From contig NZ_LQNF01000037.1 of NCBI RefSeq assembly GCF_001618145.1, forward strand, positions 1 to 34,824: DNA of 34,824 bases. Reading direction: 5' to 3'. Positions within the stretch are counted from its first letter, which is position 1, and every line of letters begins with the position of its first letter. Position numbers and translations under genes: made by a program. The stretch comes from Oceanobacillus damuensis (lineage in GTDB: Bacteria > Bacillota > Bacilli > Bacillales > Amphibacillaceae). Of this stretch, positions 15,707 through 23,949 are shown piece after piece. The notes beneath the pieces are model-generated. The model worked only from the letters and a program-made list of their open reading frames with translations, was not told where the DNA came from and did no database searches.

Positions 15707-15910
15707 TTTATTTTCATCCAATTTGGATTCAATGTCGTTCGTGGCTAATTGCGGATTATTTTTGACATCTTCATATAAATTCAACAATAAATCAAGTTCC
15801 TGACTGATGTGGACAGACTCGATATTGGTAAAACCTTTATCCATGGCCACCTCAGTCATTTTTTTCCTAAGGAATTCAATACGGTTAAGTATATCTTCTA
15901 TTGTATTCAT
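15698..15910 (-). CDS. Spo0E-like aspartyl-phosphate phosphatase family protein (70 aa)
   Basis: This 70-residue helical hairpin protein carries the family signature SQELD (residues 36-40), whose Asp contacts the phosphoryl group on Spo0A in Spo0E. The N-terminal helix (IEDILNRIEFLRKKM) fits as well. It probably dephosphorylates Spo0A~P and restrains sporulation. The gene is convergent with patA and their coding ends overlap by 9 bp. A GAGAGG site lies about 10 nt upstream of the start. Confidence 0.85.
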   Translation of the reverse strand: MNTIEDILNRIEFLRKKMTEVAMDKGFTNIESVHISQELDLLLNLYEDVKNNPQLATNDIESKLDENKLT

Positions 15911-15977
15911 TTTAAATAAGCCTCTCTATTATTGAAATTTACTGCTGCGATTTAATCAATAAGTTCTTTGTACAGTA

Positions 15978-15986
15978 TGATATAAT
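15978..15986 (+). promoter_or_regulatory. Extended -10 promoter of the signal peptidase gene
   Basis: TG-a-TATAAT (15978-15986) is a perfect extended -10 element about 68 bp before the GTG start. No good -35 is present at normal spacing. Confidence 0.45.
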
Positions 15987-16053
15987 TATTGTCGATAACT
16001 ATGTAAGTCTATGCTACTATTAAGATGAAACTTGTAAAGGAAGGATGACTCCA

Positions 16054-16578
16054 GTGTCAGGAAAAAAAGAGAAAAACGAATGGTTTGAATGGACGAAAGC
16101 AATTATAGTTGCCATTTTAATCGCTCTTTTCCTTAGAACTTTTATCTTCGCCACTTCTATCGTAGAAGGTGAAAGTATGGACCCAACTTTAGAGCATGGA
16201 GAAAGAGTAATCTTCAATAAACTCATTTATATTCTGGATGAACCTGATCGTGGAGATGTGGTCATCATTCAAAGACCAGCAAAAAATTATGTTAAAAGAG
16301 TGATAGGCTTACCAGGTGAAACAATCGAATTAAACGGAAATGATTTAATTATAGACGGTGAGGAATATACCCAATCTTTTTTATCTGAGGATGTTATGTA
16401 TAAAACAGGAAATTTCGGTCCTATTAAGATACCGGAAGAGAGCTATTTTGTAATGGGTGACAATCGCTTAATCAGTAAGGACAGCCGAAACGGACTTGGA
16501 TTTATTCATGAAGATGAAATCATTGGAAGATCAGAACTGATCATCTATCCATTTAGTGAGTGGTCACTGACGAAATAA
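16054..16578 (+). CDS. Type I signal peptidase (SipS/SipT family)
   Basis: This 174-residue membrane enzyme cleaves signal peptides of Sec and Tat precursors. A single N-terminal helix (residues about 14-32) is followed by the catalytic Ser41 (VEGESMDPTL), Lys81 (YVKRVIGLPGE) and the box-E motif MGDNRLISKDSRN. The length is typical of single-helix Gram-positive Sip enzymes. A GTG start at 16054 is preferred because AAGGA lies 8 nt upstream; ATG at 16045 in the same frame would sit on the ribosome site. Confidence 0.93.
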   Translation: MSGKKEKNEWFEWTKAIIVAILIALFLRTFIFATSIVEGESMDPTLEHGERVIFNKLIYILDEPDRGDVVIIQRPAKNYVKRVIGLPGETIELNGNDLIIDGEEYTQSFLSEDVMYKTGNFGPIKIPEESYFVMGDNRLISKDSRNGLGFIHEDEIIGRSELIIYPFSEWSLTK

Positions 16579-16585
16579 GCTAATT

Positions 16586-16616
16586 GGGCGGCAGATTCTG
16601 CAACCGCCCTTTTTCT
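16586..16616 (+). terminator. Rho-independent terminator after the signal peptidase gene
   Basis: GGGCGG (16586-16591) pairs with CCGCCC (16604-16609), with an inner GCAG/CTGC and a TTTTTCTTT tail. Confidence 0.9.
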
Positions 16617-16629
16617 TTACTTAATTAAG

Positions 16630-16710
16630 CTATTTTTCATTGTCTAAAATACAGTATCCTATGTTAAGTACAAGAATCCCAAAGCAAACTACTCCAAACA
16701 ACAGCTCCAT
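16630..16710 (-). CDS. Predicted 26-residue membrane peptide
   Basis: A short minus-strand frame reads MELLFGVVCFGILVLNIGYC followed by ILDNEK. An AAAGGGGTG ribosome site lies 6-7 nt before the ATG. The product is one membrane helix with a short charged tail. No homologue is known to me; the good ribosome site and clean hydrophobic pattern support translation. It lies in a 315-bp gap otherwise without genes. Confidence 0.45.
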   Translation of the reverse strand: MELLFGVVCFGILVLNIGYCILDNEK

Positions 16711-16893
16711 GAATGGCACCCCTTTCATTTTCTCTAAAACGTCAAATGATTCACTGCTTTAAATAATAACTCAACTCACTTTATAATACCAATAACCCCA
16801 CCCTAAATAAAGCAAAATATGTTAAAATTATATAGAAATGCGCAGGCGAACGTTCAAGGACGCAACAGCGAAAAGGTTTTGGGGGTCTAAATT

Positions 16894-18057
16894 ATGTATC
16901 ACTGCCCTTATTGCGGGACAAGTGTAAAAGAAAATGAAGAATTCTGCATTAAATGTGGTAAACAATTACCTAAAGATGTAGTGAGTCGTATATATAATAA
17001 AAACAAGTTTAATAAGCTTTGGTACTATCCTGTGGTAGCAGCAGTAATTATCGCCTCTTCCGCTGGTGCCGCTCATCTTTTTCTAAAAAATCAATCAGCT
17101 GAGGCAAAAGAGTTTTACAGACAAGGCGAACAGCAGCTGCTGGACAAAAATTATGACCAAGCGAGAGATCTATTTTCTCAGGCAATCGATCATCATGGTA
17201 ATTTTACAACAGCCCAAACTTCACTGGAGTTTGTGGATTTGGCGATTAACCTGGAAAATTCCTTAAATAAAATACGTCATTTAAAAGAAGAACAGAATTT
17301 TCAGGAAGCAACCGCAATGATCAATGACGCTGCTTCAGCTTTACGTAATTATGATGGGGCTGCAGTTGATCAGATAATCGAGGACATAGAAGAACTGCAA
17401 AGCAATATAAAGATTGAGGAGCTAAAAGCCACTTTAGCACAGGAGCCGGAAATCGAGGAATTGAAATTAATGCTATGGGTGGCAGAATCGATTAACCATG
17501 ATGAGGCAGAGGAAATCACACAATATATCCGTGATCAGATTATTGATTTTTCCTTTTCAAAGGCGAGTGAGCAGCTTAACCAAAAACAGTTCAACGACGC
17601 CCAATTATTGGTTGAGGATGGGTTAAAATATGCTCCACAGTCTGAAAAACTCGAGAGTCTCCAAGCAACAATTGAAAAGGAAAAGATATCCTTCGAAACC
17701 GCTCAGGAACAGAGAATTGAACAAGCCATAAATAGTGCTGCAGTGGAACAGGAATTTAACGAAAATGACGCTATTGAACTCATTACTGCCGATTTGGAGA
17801 AAAACGATCAAAACAACCTGGTAGTTAAAGGTGAAGTAAAAAGTGCTGCCACCGTACCTATCAACTCTGTGGTAGTGGAATATTCGATTCTATCTGCAAA
17901 TGGTTCGGAAATATTAACGAATGAGGTAGTTATCTATCCAGACTTGCTTTACCCCGATGAGGTAGGTAAATTTGAATTTACGCATTATGAATTGGATAAT
18001 GAGCTTAGAAATCTCACCGTGGAAGTAACGAAAATAACATGGTATACAGAATTGTAA
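16894..18057 (+). CDS. Zinc-ribbon membrane protein with tetratricopeptide-like and FxLYD-like regions
   Basis: This 387-residue protein begins with a zinc ribbon (C4xxC7...C18xxC21), followed by one membrane helix (about 43-64). A long acidic helical region (about 70-275, TPR-like: EFYRQGEQQLLDKNYDQARDLF) comes next. The C-terminal beta domain (about 295-387, LVVKGEVKSAATVPINSVVVEY) resembles FxLYD domains. The ribbon would be cytoplasmic and the large part outside the membrane. It lies 30 bp before an HtrA-like protease gene with which it must be co-transcribed, so a joint envelope role is likely. The exact function is unknown. GGGGGT precedes the ATG. Confidence 0.8.
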   Translation: MYHCPYCGTSVKENEEFCIKCGKQLPKDVVSRIYNKNKFNKLWYYPVVAAVIIASSAGAAHLFLKNQSAEAKEFYRQGEQQLLDKNYDQARDLFSQAIDHHGNFTTAQTSLEFVDLAINLENSLNKIRHLKEEQNFQEATAMINDAASALRNYDGAAVDQIIEDIEELQSNIKIEELKATLAQEPEIEELKLMLWVAESINHDEAEEITQYIRDQIIDFSFSKASEQLNQKQFNDAQLLVEDGLKYAPQSEKLESLQATIEKEKISFETAQEQRIEQAINSAAVEQEFNENDAIELITADLEKNDQNNLVVKGEVKSAATVPINSVVVEYSILSANGSEILTNEVVIYPDLLYPDEVGKFEFTHYELDNELRNLTVEVTKITWYTEL

Positions 18058-18087
18058 ATCGGAAATGATTGCTCAGGAGAGGTGAAA

Positions 18088-19230
18088 ATGTTGCATAATA
18101 AGCGTTATCCTCCAATAATCATTTCGATTATTATATTAATAATTGGTTTAGTTGCAGTATTAAAAATATATGATAATTGGAGATCAGAGGAAATAACAAT
18201 AAATAATCCGACCGTCCACGAAGTAACAAACGATAGCACGTCAATGGACTTAAAGACGATTATTCACGAAGCCGAAAAAAGCGTTGTTCAAATAGAAGGA
18301 CAAAATGAATTCAGCAAAATCACTGGGTCCGGGTTTCTTTACAATGAGAAAGGTGACATTATAACGAATGCCCATGTGATTCAAAATGCTGATGCAATCA
18401 GCATCAGAACTTCCAATGCCGAAATCTACCCAGCAGCTGTAATAGGAGTCAGTGAAGAAGTTGATGTTGCTGTAATACGGGTCCCACAGCTGGCTGGACT
18501 CTCCCCACTGCCTGTCGCGGAAGAATCATTGGCTGAAATTGGCGATGAAGTAATCGCTCTTGGAAGTCCGCATGGCTTTCAAAACACAGTGACACTCGGC
18601 ATCATTTCAGGAACCGAACGTAATTTTTCCGTTGAGGGATATGATTATTCAAATGTTTACCAGATATCTGCGCAAATTTCGCAGGGAAATAGTGGCGGAC
18701 CACTTATCAAAAGGGACACAGGTGAGATAATAGGTATTAACTCTGTTGGAACACAGGATGGTACAATTGGGTTCAGCATCCCGATCGTTGACATAATCGA
18801 CCAGGTGACTCAATGGTCTAACGAGGCACAGAATGATCAACTGGAATTTTCCAGTGTCACTGATTTGATTAGTTTCTCTGATTCTGATGAGGTTATTGAA
18901 AATGCTGAATATGTAACCTCTTATTTCCTTGAAAGCATATCTGTAAGAGATTACGTTGGTGCATACACCCTGTTGGGAAGCTCAACACAGCTCGAATTAA
19001 CATACCAAGAATTCAGAGATAGATTTATTAACATAATCAGCCTTGAGTTTTCTGATTTAGATAGCTCCATCATCGAAAATAATCGGATACAGACATCTGT
19101 TGAGGTTACTGTTGAACAAAATATCCCACAGGAAGAAGATACATTCAAAGAAACCCATACCTTCGTTTTCACTGTTGGGTACGAGAATGACCAGCTAAAG
19201 ATTCTTGACTACTCCAGTCCAGACAGATGA
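18088..19230 (+). CDS. Membrane-anchored HtrA-like serine protease without PDZ domain
   Basis: This 380-residue protein has an N-terminal membrane helix (residues about 8-26) and an extracytoplasmic trypsin-like domain with the triad H96 (TNAHV), D126 (VDVAVIRV) and S202 (QGNSGGPL). The usual C-terminal PDZ domain is absent. Residues about 265-380 instead form a different domain (YVTSYFLESISVRDYVGAYT...), resembling NTF2-like folds. ATG at 18088 is chosen after GGAGAGGTG. It forms an operon with the preceding zinc-ribbon protein gene. A role in envelope protein quality control or regulated proteolysis is inferred. Confidence 0.87.
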   Translation: MLHNKRYPPIIISIIILIIGLVAVLKIYDNWRSEEITINNPTVHEVTNDSTSMDLKTIIHEAEKSVVQIEGQNEFSKITGSGFLYNEKGDIITNAHVIQNADAISIRTSNAEIYPAAVIGVSEEVDVAVIRVPQLAGLSPLPVAEESLAEIGDEVIALGSPHGFQNTVTLGIISGTERNFSVEGYDYSNVYQISAQISQGNSGGPLIKRDTGEIIGINSVGTQDGTIGFSIPIVDIIDQVTQWSNEAQNDQLEFSSVTDLISFSDSDEVIENAEYVTSYFLESISVRDYVGAYTLLGSSTQLELTYQEFRDRFINIISLEFSDLDSSIIENNRIQTSVEVTVEQNIPQEEDTFKETHTFVFTVGYENDQLKILDYSSPDR

Positions 19231-19242
19231 TGAAGTTTGAAC

Positions 19243-19277
19243 AGCCTTCCATTAGATACTCAGGAAGGCTTATTTTT
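19243..19277 (+). terminator. Rho-independent terminator after the HtrA-like protease gene
   Basis: AGCCTTCC (19243-19250) pairs with GGAAGGCT (19263-19270), followed by TATTTTT. Confidence 0.85.
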
Positions 19278-19309
19278 ATGGCATTACTTTTTCTAGTGCA
19301 AACGTCTAT

Positions 19310-19336
19310 ACACATTCTCCCTACATGCATAAAGTA
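19310..19336 (+). promoter_or_regulatory. Candidate sigma-K promoter of yjcZ
   Basis: AC (19310-19311), 16 bp, then CATAAAGTA (19328-19336) matches the sigma-K pattern AC-N16/17-CATAnnnTA. It lies just upstream of the ribosome site of a spore-associated gene. Confidence 0.5.
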
Positions 19337-19364
19337 ATATTGTACCATCGGGAGGTGAAAAAGC

Positions 19365-19496
19365 ATGGGCTACGGATATGGTGGATACGATTGCGGAAGC
19401 TACGGCGGATACCATGGTGGATACGGTCACAACTTTGCACTGATTGTTGTGCTTTTTATCCTTTTGATTATTGTAGGAGCCGCATTTTACTGCTAA
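19365..19496 (+). CDS. YjcZ family sporulation protein (43 aa)
   Basis: The 43-residue product has a Gly/Tyr-rich start ([20 protein letters not shown]) followed by one membrane helix ([20 protein letters not shown]). This is the layout of the YjcZ family of tiny sporulation proteins. GGGAGGTG lies 8 nt upstream of the ATG. A candidate sigma-K promoter suggests late mother-cell expression. A strong terminator follows at once, so it is transcribed alone. Confidence 0.85.
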   Translation: MGYGYGGYDCGSYGGYHGGYGHNFALIVVLFILLIIVGAAFYC

Positions 19497-19498
19497 CA

Positions 19499-19538
19499 AA
19501 AATGGCTTGTGCTGACAACGTAGCACAAGCCATTTTTT
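19499..19538 (+). terminator. Strong terminator after yjcZ
   Basis: A 15-bp perfect stem, AAAATGGCTTGTGCT (19499-19513) with AGCACAAGCCATTTT (19522-19536), ends in six Ts. The A-rich left side could let it act on the opposite strand as well, where the convergent ktr gene arrives. Confidence 0.9.
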
Positions 19539-19608
19539 CACATAGGTATCAAGCCTTCTTATTCTACCAATGCTTATTTGCCAGTTCCATTCTGGCAACG
19601 TTAAGCTA

Positions 19609-20973
19609 TTAACCAATGATGATTTTTTCCTTGGGATAACGATAATTCATCTTTTTCTTTCTGCGTTTGAAGATAAGCAAAATGGTTATGATTCCAACCC
19701 TTCCAATGAACATTAAGATCATAAGTAAAACCTTACTGAACGAGGATAGGTCAGCCGTTATTCCAAGTGAAAGTCCAACAGTTCCAAAAGCTGAGGTTAC
19801 TTCGAATAAAATTTGTCCCAAACCAAAAGGTTCAATTATTGCCATAAGCAATACAGAAGTGAAAACAATGGATAGTGCAACCAATGTTACCGCTACTGCC
19901 TTTGCCAAATCCTCGTCATATATTTCCCTATTGAATATCCGAATACCTTTCCCACCACGGATATAAGTGTAAATATAGATAAAGGACAAAGCAAAAGTTG
20001 TTGTGCGGATACCGCCTCCGGCACTGCTGGGAGAAGCCCCAATGAACATCAGCAATGACATAAACAGCTGATTAGGTTCAGAGAGCAAGCCGACATCCAT
20101 TGTTGATAATCCACCACTCCTCGTGGTTACAGACTGAAATAATGCGTAGAAGAAAGATTCATGCCAAGTTTTATCTGCAAAGAATCGATTCATATCCAGC
20201 AGGAAAATCATAATTGTTCCGACTATTATTAGAATGAGAAAAGTAGTTGTTGTTACTTTTGTAAATAAGCTGAAGCGAAACATGTGCCTGGTTTCACTTT
20301 TCAGAAACAGATATTCCTTCACCTCGATCAATACAGGAAAGCCGATTGCTCCGAAAATGATCAACAAAATATTGATAAACTGGACAAAATAATCATGACG
20401 AAAGGGTATTAAGGATGATCCGGTAATATCAAAACCACCATTCGTAATCGCACTGATGGTTCCAAAAAAGCCATGCAGATAGGCCTCCCCCGCTGTAGGG
20501 AAGTATTGGAGAAAATAAGTTCCCAGAACAAGAAACCCTATCAGCTCAATTACCAATAGAACGTATACAATCCCTTTTATGAGCCGTACCATCCCCTGAA
20601 AACTGGTCTGATTTTGATCTGTCATAATAAGACTTCTTTCTTTCAGTCCAATTTTCTTACCCAATATAAGCCAGATTAAAGTACCCATTGCCATGATTCC
20701 GACCGCGCCCAGTTGCATAATCAGTGCAAGCAAAATAATCCCTGTCGTACTCAGCGTATCTGCTACAGTTATCGTACTTAATCCAGTAACACTGATTGCA
20801 CTTACCGCTGTGAACAATATATCTATAAAGGCTATTTCAACACCTTCCTGATGTGCTACCGGCAAAGACAAAATAATGGTGGATATTATAACAGCTATAA
20901 AATAAAAAAAGAATAACATTTGCACTGGTGTTAACTGATTCATTACACGGTACTTCGAAAAAAACATTTTCAT
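19609..20973 (-). CDS. ktrD: Potassium uptake channel subunit, KtrB/KtrD (TrkH family)
   Basis: This 454-residue membrane protein has the four pore-loop repeats of the Trk/Ktr family, each with its filter glycine: VTGLSTITV, TNGGFDITGS, RSGGLSTMDV and FGTVGLSLG. It forms the K+/Na+-dependent translocating dimer that is gated by a cytosolic RCK ring (KtrA/KtrC), which is not encoded in this window. An orphan ktr membrane gene fits KtrD better than KtrB, whose gene is normally next to ktrA; the symbol is therefore tentative. An AGGAGC site precedes the start. Confidence 0.88.
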   Translation of the reverse strand: MKMFFSKYRVMNQLTPVQMLFFFYFIAVIISTIILSLPVAHQEGVEIAFIDILFTAVSAISVTGLSTITVADTLSTTGIILLALIMQLGAVGIMAMGTLIWLILGKKIGLKERSLIMTDQNQTSFQGMVRLIKGIVYVLLVIELIGFLVLGTYFLQYFPTAGEAYLHGFFGTISAITNGGFDITGSSLIPFRHDYFVQFINILLIIFGAIGFPVLIEVKEYLFLKSETRHMFRFSLFTKVTTTTFLILIIVGTIMIFLLDMNRFFADKTWHESFFYALFQSVTTRSGGLSTMDVGLLSEPNQLFMSLLMFIGASPSSAGGGIRTTTFALSFIYIYTYIRGGKGIRIFNREIYDEDLAKAVAVTLVALSIVFTSVLLMAIIEPFGLGQILFEVTSAFGTVGLSLGITADLSSFSKVLLMILMFIGRVGIITILLIFKRRKKKMNYRYPKEKIIIG

Positions 20974-21019
20974 TTATTTGCTCCTAGTTGTTGTTCATTT
21001 CATACGATAACTTCATTTA

Positions 21020-21427
21020 TTACGCCAATTCTTTAAATTTTTTAAGTAATTCCTTTCCTTGGTATCCTTGATTGATCAAGTCTGTCAACAATTCTTCAAC
21101 GATACTCTTTCTGCTGTCAATAATTTTCCCGATAAATAATACATTCATATGATCGCCAATTTCATTTACACCAAGCACGGTTGTAATGAAGGTGGCTGGT
21201 TCATTCGTTTCTTTCGTTATGGTAGCTTGTACCATTATTTCTTCTTTGTTTTCGTAAATCCTGTTAAAATAATCGTAATTTGATTTTTCTATGTATGCCT
21301 CAATAAGCCACTGACTATTGTCATCTTCCCTATTTATGATAAGACCGTCGAGTAAAGGAATTGATTTCTGGTCGATTTCATCATTATGGTCTACTACTTC
21401 CAATTTCTTCAATTTAAATGTCTTCAT
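21020..21427 (-). CDS. YwpF-like protein
   Basis: This 135-residue cytosolic protein resembles the YwpF family by its start MKTFKLKKLEVV, the LLDGLIINREDDNSQWLIEA segment and the VQATITKETNEPATF strand. The function of the family is unknown. A GAGGAGGG site lies about 10 nt before the ATG. It lies 46 bp upstream of the ktr gene on the same strand, so the two may share a transcript. Confidence 0.7.
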   Translation of the reverse strand: MKTFKLKKLEVVDHNDEIDQKSIPLLDGLIINREDDNSQWLIEAYIEKSNYDYFNRIYENKEEIMVQATITKETNEPATFITTVLGVNEIGDHMNVLFIGKIIDSRKSIVEELLTDLINQGYQGKELLKKFKELA

Positions 21428-21589
21428 TTTAATTACATCCCTCCTCTTTGCTTATTATCATTTATCTAGAGTGTATCAAAAAAAGAAGCAAATTAAAATT
21501 TATCTTTTTTCTATAGTTAAATGTTTAGTACACAAATCCCACGGGTATTTATTACCAAACAACAAACTAACTATTACGAGGTGATAAAA

Positions 21590-21913
21590 ATGGATATAAT
21601 CGAATCTTATAAAGTTCAGCTTAACAGTAAGTTGCCTATGAAAGATGTCCTTCAACTCCATCAAATTGCTTCAAGCAGCAGCTCCAATATCTATTTATAT
21701 CGAAACCATATGATTGCAGATGCCGAAAATCTTCCAAAGCTATTATCCTTCTTTCTGACAACAGACAACAAGGAAACCTTTACTTTAATTAAAGATGGGA
21801 TAACTGAAGAAAGTGATTCTAATACTATTAAAGAGTTCCTTGAAAATAGTTCCATAAAAGTGAATTTTAAAATTGAATATGAAACAAGTGACCAAGAATC
21901 GATAGTTATTTAA
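21590..21913 (+). CDS. HPr-like protein lacking both phosphorylation residues
   Basis: This 107-residue protein aligns by pattern with HPr/Crh. YKVQLNSKLPMKDVLQLHQIA corresponds to the strand and first helix (where HPr has GIHARPA), and NIYLYRNHMIADAENLPKLLSFFL to the next strands and second helix. FTLI then matches the fourth strand. His15 is replaced by Pro, and the Ser46 region reads DAENLP, so neither PTS transfer nor HprK phosphorylation looks possible. About 20 extra residues follow. Assignment is by eye and moderate in certainty. GAGGTGAT precedes the ATG at 21590. Confidence 0.6.
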   Translation: MDIIESYKVQLNSKLPMKDVLQLHQIASSSSSNIYLYRNHMIADAENLPKLLSFFLTTDNKETFTLIKDGITEESDSNTIKEFLENSSIKVNFKIEYETSDQESIVI

Positions 21914-21937
21914 TCAAACTAAAAGGTGGGATTAACA

Positions 21938-22084
21938 GTGGACGAACACAAGGAAATTGAAAGAAATGAAAAGAAATCGGATCCTAGCAAGGTTGGTGTC
22001 GCTGTAATTAAATATGTCACATATTTAATCATATTTTTTGGAATACTATGGTTCCTGATTAATTACATCTTCCCTATGTTCTAA
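21938..22084 (+). CDS. Small membrane protein (48 aa)
   Basis: A GTG-started frame gives MDEHKEIERNEKKSDPSKVG followed by a membrane helix (VAVIKYVTYLIIFFGILWFL) and INYIFPMF. An AAAGGTGGG site lies 5-8 nt upstream. It follows the HPr-like gene by 24 bp, so it is probably co-transcribed. The layout is a charged cytosolic head and one helix. The family was not recognised. Confidence 0.65.
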   Translation: MDEHKEIERNEKKSDPSKVGVAVIKYVTYLIIFFGILWFLINYIFPMF

Positions 22085-22133
22085 AGAAATTTAAATTTGA
22101 AGTCTACCATTCTACCACAGCGGATGAATAACA

Positions 22134-22208
22134 GTGACCTGGATTTATATTGCTATAATTGTAATTGTTTTAGCATTCCTGCTGTTGTTTTTCAGAAAAA
22201 AGAAATGA
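22134..22208 (+). CDS. Possible 24-residue membrane peptide
   Basis: A GTG frame encodes MTWIYIAIIVIVLAFLLLFF then RKKK: one perfect helix with a positively charged end, typical of tiny membrane peptides. The ribosome site is weak (GGATGA). It follows the 48-residue membrane protein gene by 49 bp. It could be real or a decayed remnant. Confidence 0.35.
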   Translation: MTWIYIAIIVIVLAFLLLFFRKKK

Positions 22209-22314
22209 TCTCAATCATGATGCTTCCCTGACAAAGGAAAGAAGATAGGGCATTGGACGAAGATTATATTCCCTTGGTACAACCAACGATAACAAGAAAA
22301 ATGGAAAAACTCTT

Positions 22315-22346
22315 AAAGAGATCTAAACAAAAAGATCTCTTTTTTA
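22315..22346 (+). terminator. Rho-independent terminator before the lipoprotein gene
   Basis: AAAGAGATC (22315-22323) pairs with GATCTCTTT (22334-22342), followed by further Ts. It closes the transcript with the HPr-like and small membrane genes. Confidence 0.85.
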
Positions 22347-22427
22347 TTTGCAAATAACTAATAATGTTTCACTAATTATTGTATAATTAACTGTATTCAT
22401 AATAAATTTCATATTGGAGCGTAATGT

Positions 22428-23147
22428 ATGATAAAAAAATTCATAATGATTAGCGTACTCTTGGTTGCTGCAGGTTGCTCCAGCAATTCGAAAGCTATAG
22501 AAAAAGTGGATACGGTTCCCCTTGAAACAGAAAAACAACCTGCATTGATCGAGCAGGAGGAAGAAGATGAAATTGAGCAATACATAGAATTTTTCCTGAA
22601 TGATGAACAAGTTCTTATCAATTTACAAATGGTTCCTATCCTAAAGGAATATCTCAATGGGGTCAAAAACCGAAAAGCTACCATCAATGAAATGAAATTG
22701 GAAAGGTTGCCACTGGATGACCACCAGATTTACTTGCTGGAATTTTCCTGCTTTAGTGAGGCCTGTTCTTATTTATTATTTAATCAATCAGGAGAAAATC
22801 CGGCTTATCTGGTTGCTGATTTAGCTAAATTTAAAAAAATGTTAGTTTCTCCAGAGGAATCGAAAGTCGCTATCCAATTTGGTCGGATAAATAATCAAAA
22901 TTTCGAAACAGATCATCTAGTTGTGACTGATCTAAAACAATGGAAAGTATTATCCTTGAACAATGAAACAAATGATGCTAACATTTTGAATTATAAGTGG
23001 CCTTACGTGACAGTCCATTGGATTGACGAGGAAAGTCTGAATGTAAACATACCAGATGTAATCGAACCAAGCAGTCAGAACTTTTCCGAATGGAGTCAAT
23101 TGGGTGAAAGCACTTTAACCGAAACAATTTTAACTACAGGAGATTAA
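22428..23147 (+). CDS. Hypothetical lipoprotein (239 aa)
   Basis: The N-terminus MIKKFIMISVLLVAAGCSSN is a lipoprotein signal with lipobox VAAGC, so the mature protein is tethered outside the membrane at C17. The body is acidic, with an EEEDEIEQ stretch near residue 45 and two cysteines near 107-112 (SCFSEAC). I do not recognise the family. TTGGAG lies about 11 nt before the ATG. The nitroreductase gene follows after 18 bp, so both are probably one transcript. Confidence 0.75.
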   Translation: MIKKFIMISVLLVAAGCSSNSKAIEKVDTVPLETEKQPALIEQEEEDEIEQYIEFFLNDEQVLINLQMVPILKEYLNGVKNRKATINEMKLERLPLDDHQIYLLEFSCFSEACSYLLFNQSGENPAYLVADLAKFKKMLVSPEESKVAIQFGRINNQNFETDHLVVTDLKQWKVLSLNNETNDANILNYKWPYVTVHWIDEESLNVNIPDVIEPSSQNFSEWSQLGESTLTETILTTGD

Positions 23148-23165
23148 AAAAGGAGATTTTTTGCA

Positions 23166-23912
23166 ATGAACACCATCATTGAGTCAATACTTAATCACCG
23201 ATCCATCCGAAAATTTAAGGATGAAAAATTAACAGAAGAACAAATCAGACTAATTGTAAAATCGGCACTGCAAGCATCCACTTCCAGCAATGTTATGGCA
23301 TATACCATCATAGGGGTGAAGGATGGAATCATAAAAGATGAACTATATAAAGTTTCGGGTCATGAGCATGTTAAAAATAATGCACATATGTTTGTTTTCT
23401 GTGGTGATCTGCAGCGGATTAATCAACTTGGAAATTCAGTAAAAAATCAGTCTGTACAGGAAAACCTGGAGAGCACAGAACAATTAATTGTAGCAACTGT
23501 TGATGCATCTCTTGCTGCGCAAAATGCTTCTATTGCTGCAGAATCAATGGGGTTAGGTATTTGCTATATTGGAAGTCTGCGGAATGACATCCAACGTGTA
23601 AATGATATACTTCAGCTTCCTGAATATGTAATCCCGCTGTTCGGACTAGTCGTTGGATATCCTGACCAAAAACCAGAAATTAAACCACGATTGCCGCTCG
23701 AAACCATGTATCATGAAAATAGGTACAAACCATTTGCAGAACAGCAGCGATTTATTGAAGCATATGATAACGAAATGGAAAATTATTATGAAAACCGCTC
23801 ATCCAATACGAAAGTCGATAATTGGACTGAACAAATGATTCGTAAATTCAGTAAACCAACACGTATGGATGTCACTCCTTTTGTAAAAAGCAAAAATATG
23901 AACAAAAGATAA
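23166..23912 (+). CDS. NADPH-dependent nitro/flavin reductase, NfrA family
   Basis: This 248-residue FMN oxidoreductase begins with ILNHRSIRKFKDEKLTEEQI, whose HRSIRKF segment binds the FMN phosphate. QASTSSNVMAYTIIGV and the SMGLGICYIGSLRND segment are typical of the NfrA/NfsA subgroup. The C-terminal extension (about 190-248) also fits NfrA. It would reduce nitro compounds, FMN or disulfides with NADPH in the cytoplasm. AAAAGGAG lies 9 nt upstream. A terminator follows. Confidence 0.9.
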   Translation: MNTIIESILNHRSIRKFKDEKLTEEQIRLIVKSALQASTSSNVMAYTIIGVKDGIIKDELYKVSGHEHVKNNAHMFVFCGDLQRINQLGNSVKNQSVQENLESTEQLIVATVDASLAAQNASIAAESMGLGICYIGSLRNDIQRVNDILQLPEYVIPLFGLVVGYPDQKPEIKPRLPLETMYHENRYKPFAEQQRFIEAYDNEMENYYENRSSNTKVDNWTEQMIRKFSKPTRMDVTPFVKSKNMNKR

Positions 23913-23916
23913 TTTT

Positions 23917-23949
23917 AACCTGCACACTCAAAAATGTGCAGGTTTTATT
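23917..23949. terminator. Bidirectional terminator between convergent genes
   Basis: AACCTGCACA (23917-23926) pairs with TGTGCAGGTT (23935-23944), followed by TTATT on the plus strand. It overlaps the stop region of the convergent minus-strand gene. Confidence 0.85.

Noticed and set aside
22252..22368. TTG-started 38-codon frame (MDEDYIPLVQPTITRK...)
   Set aside because: Its end runs through the terminator stem at 22315-22346, and the ribosome site is poor.
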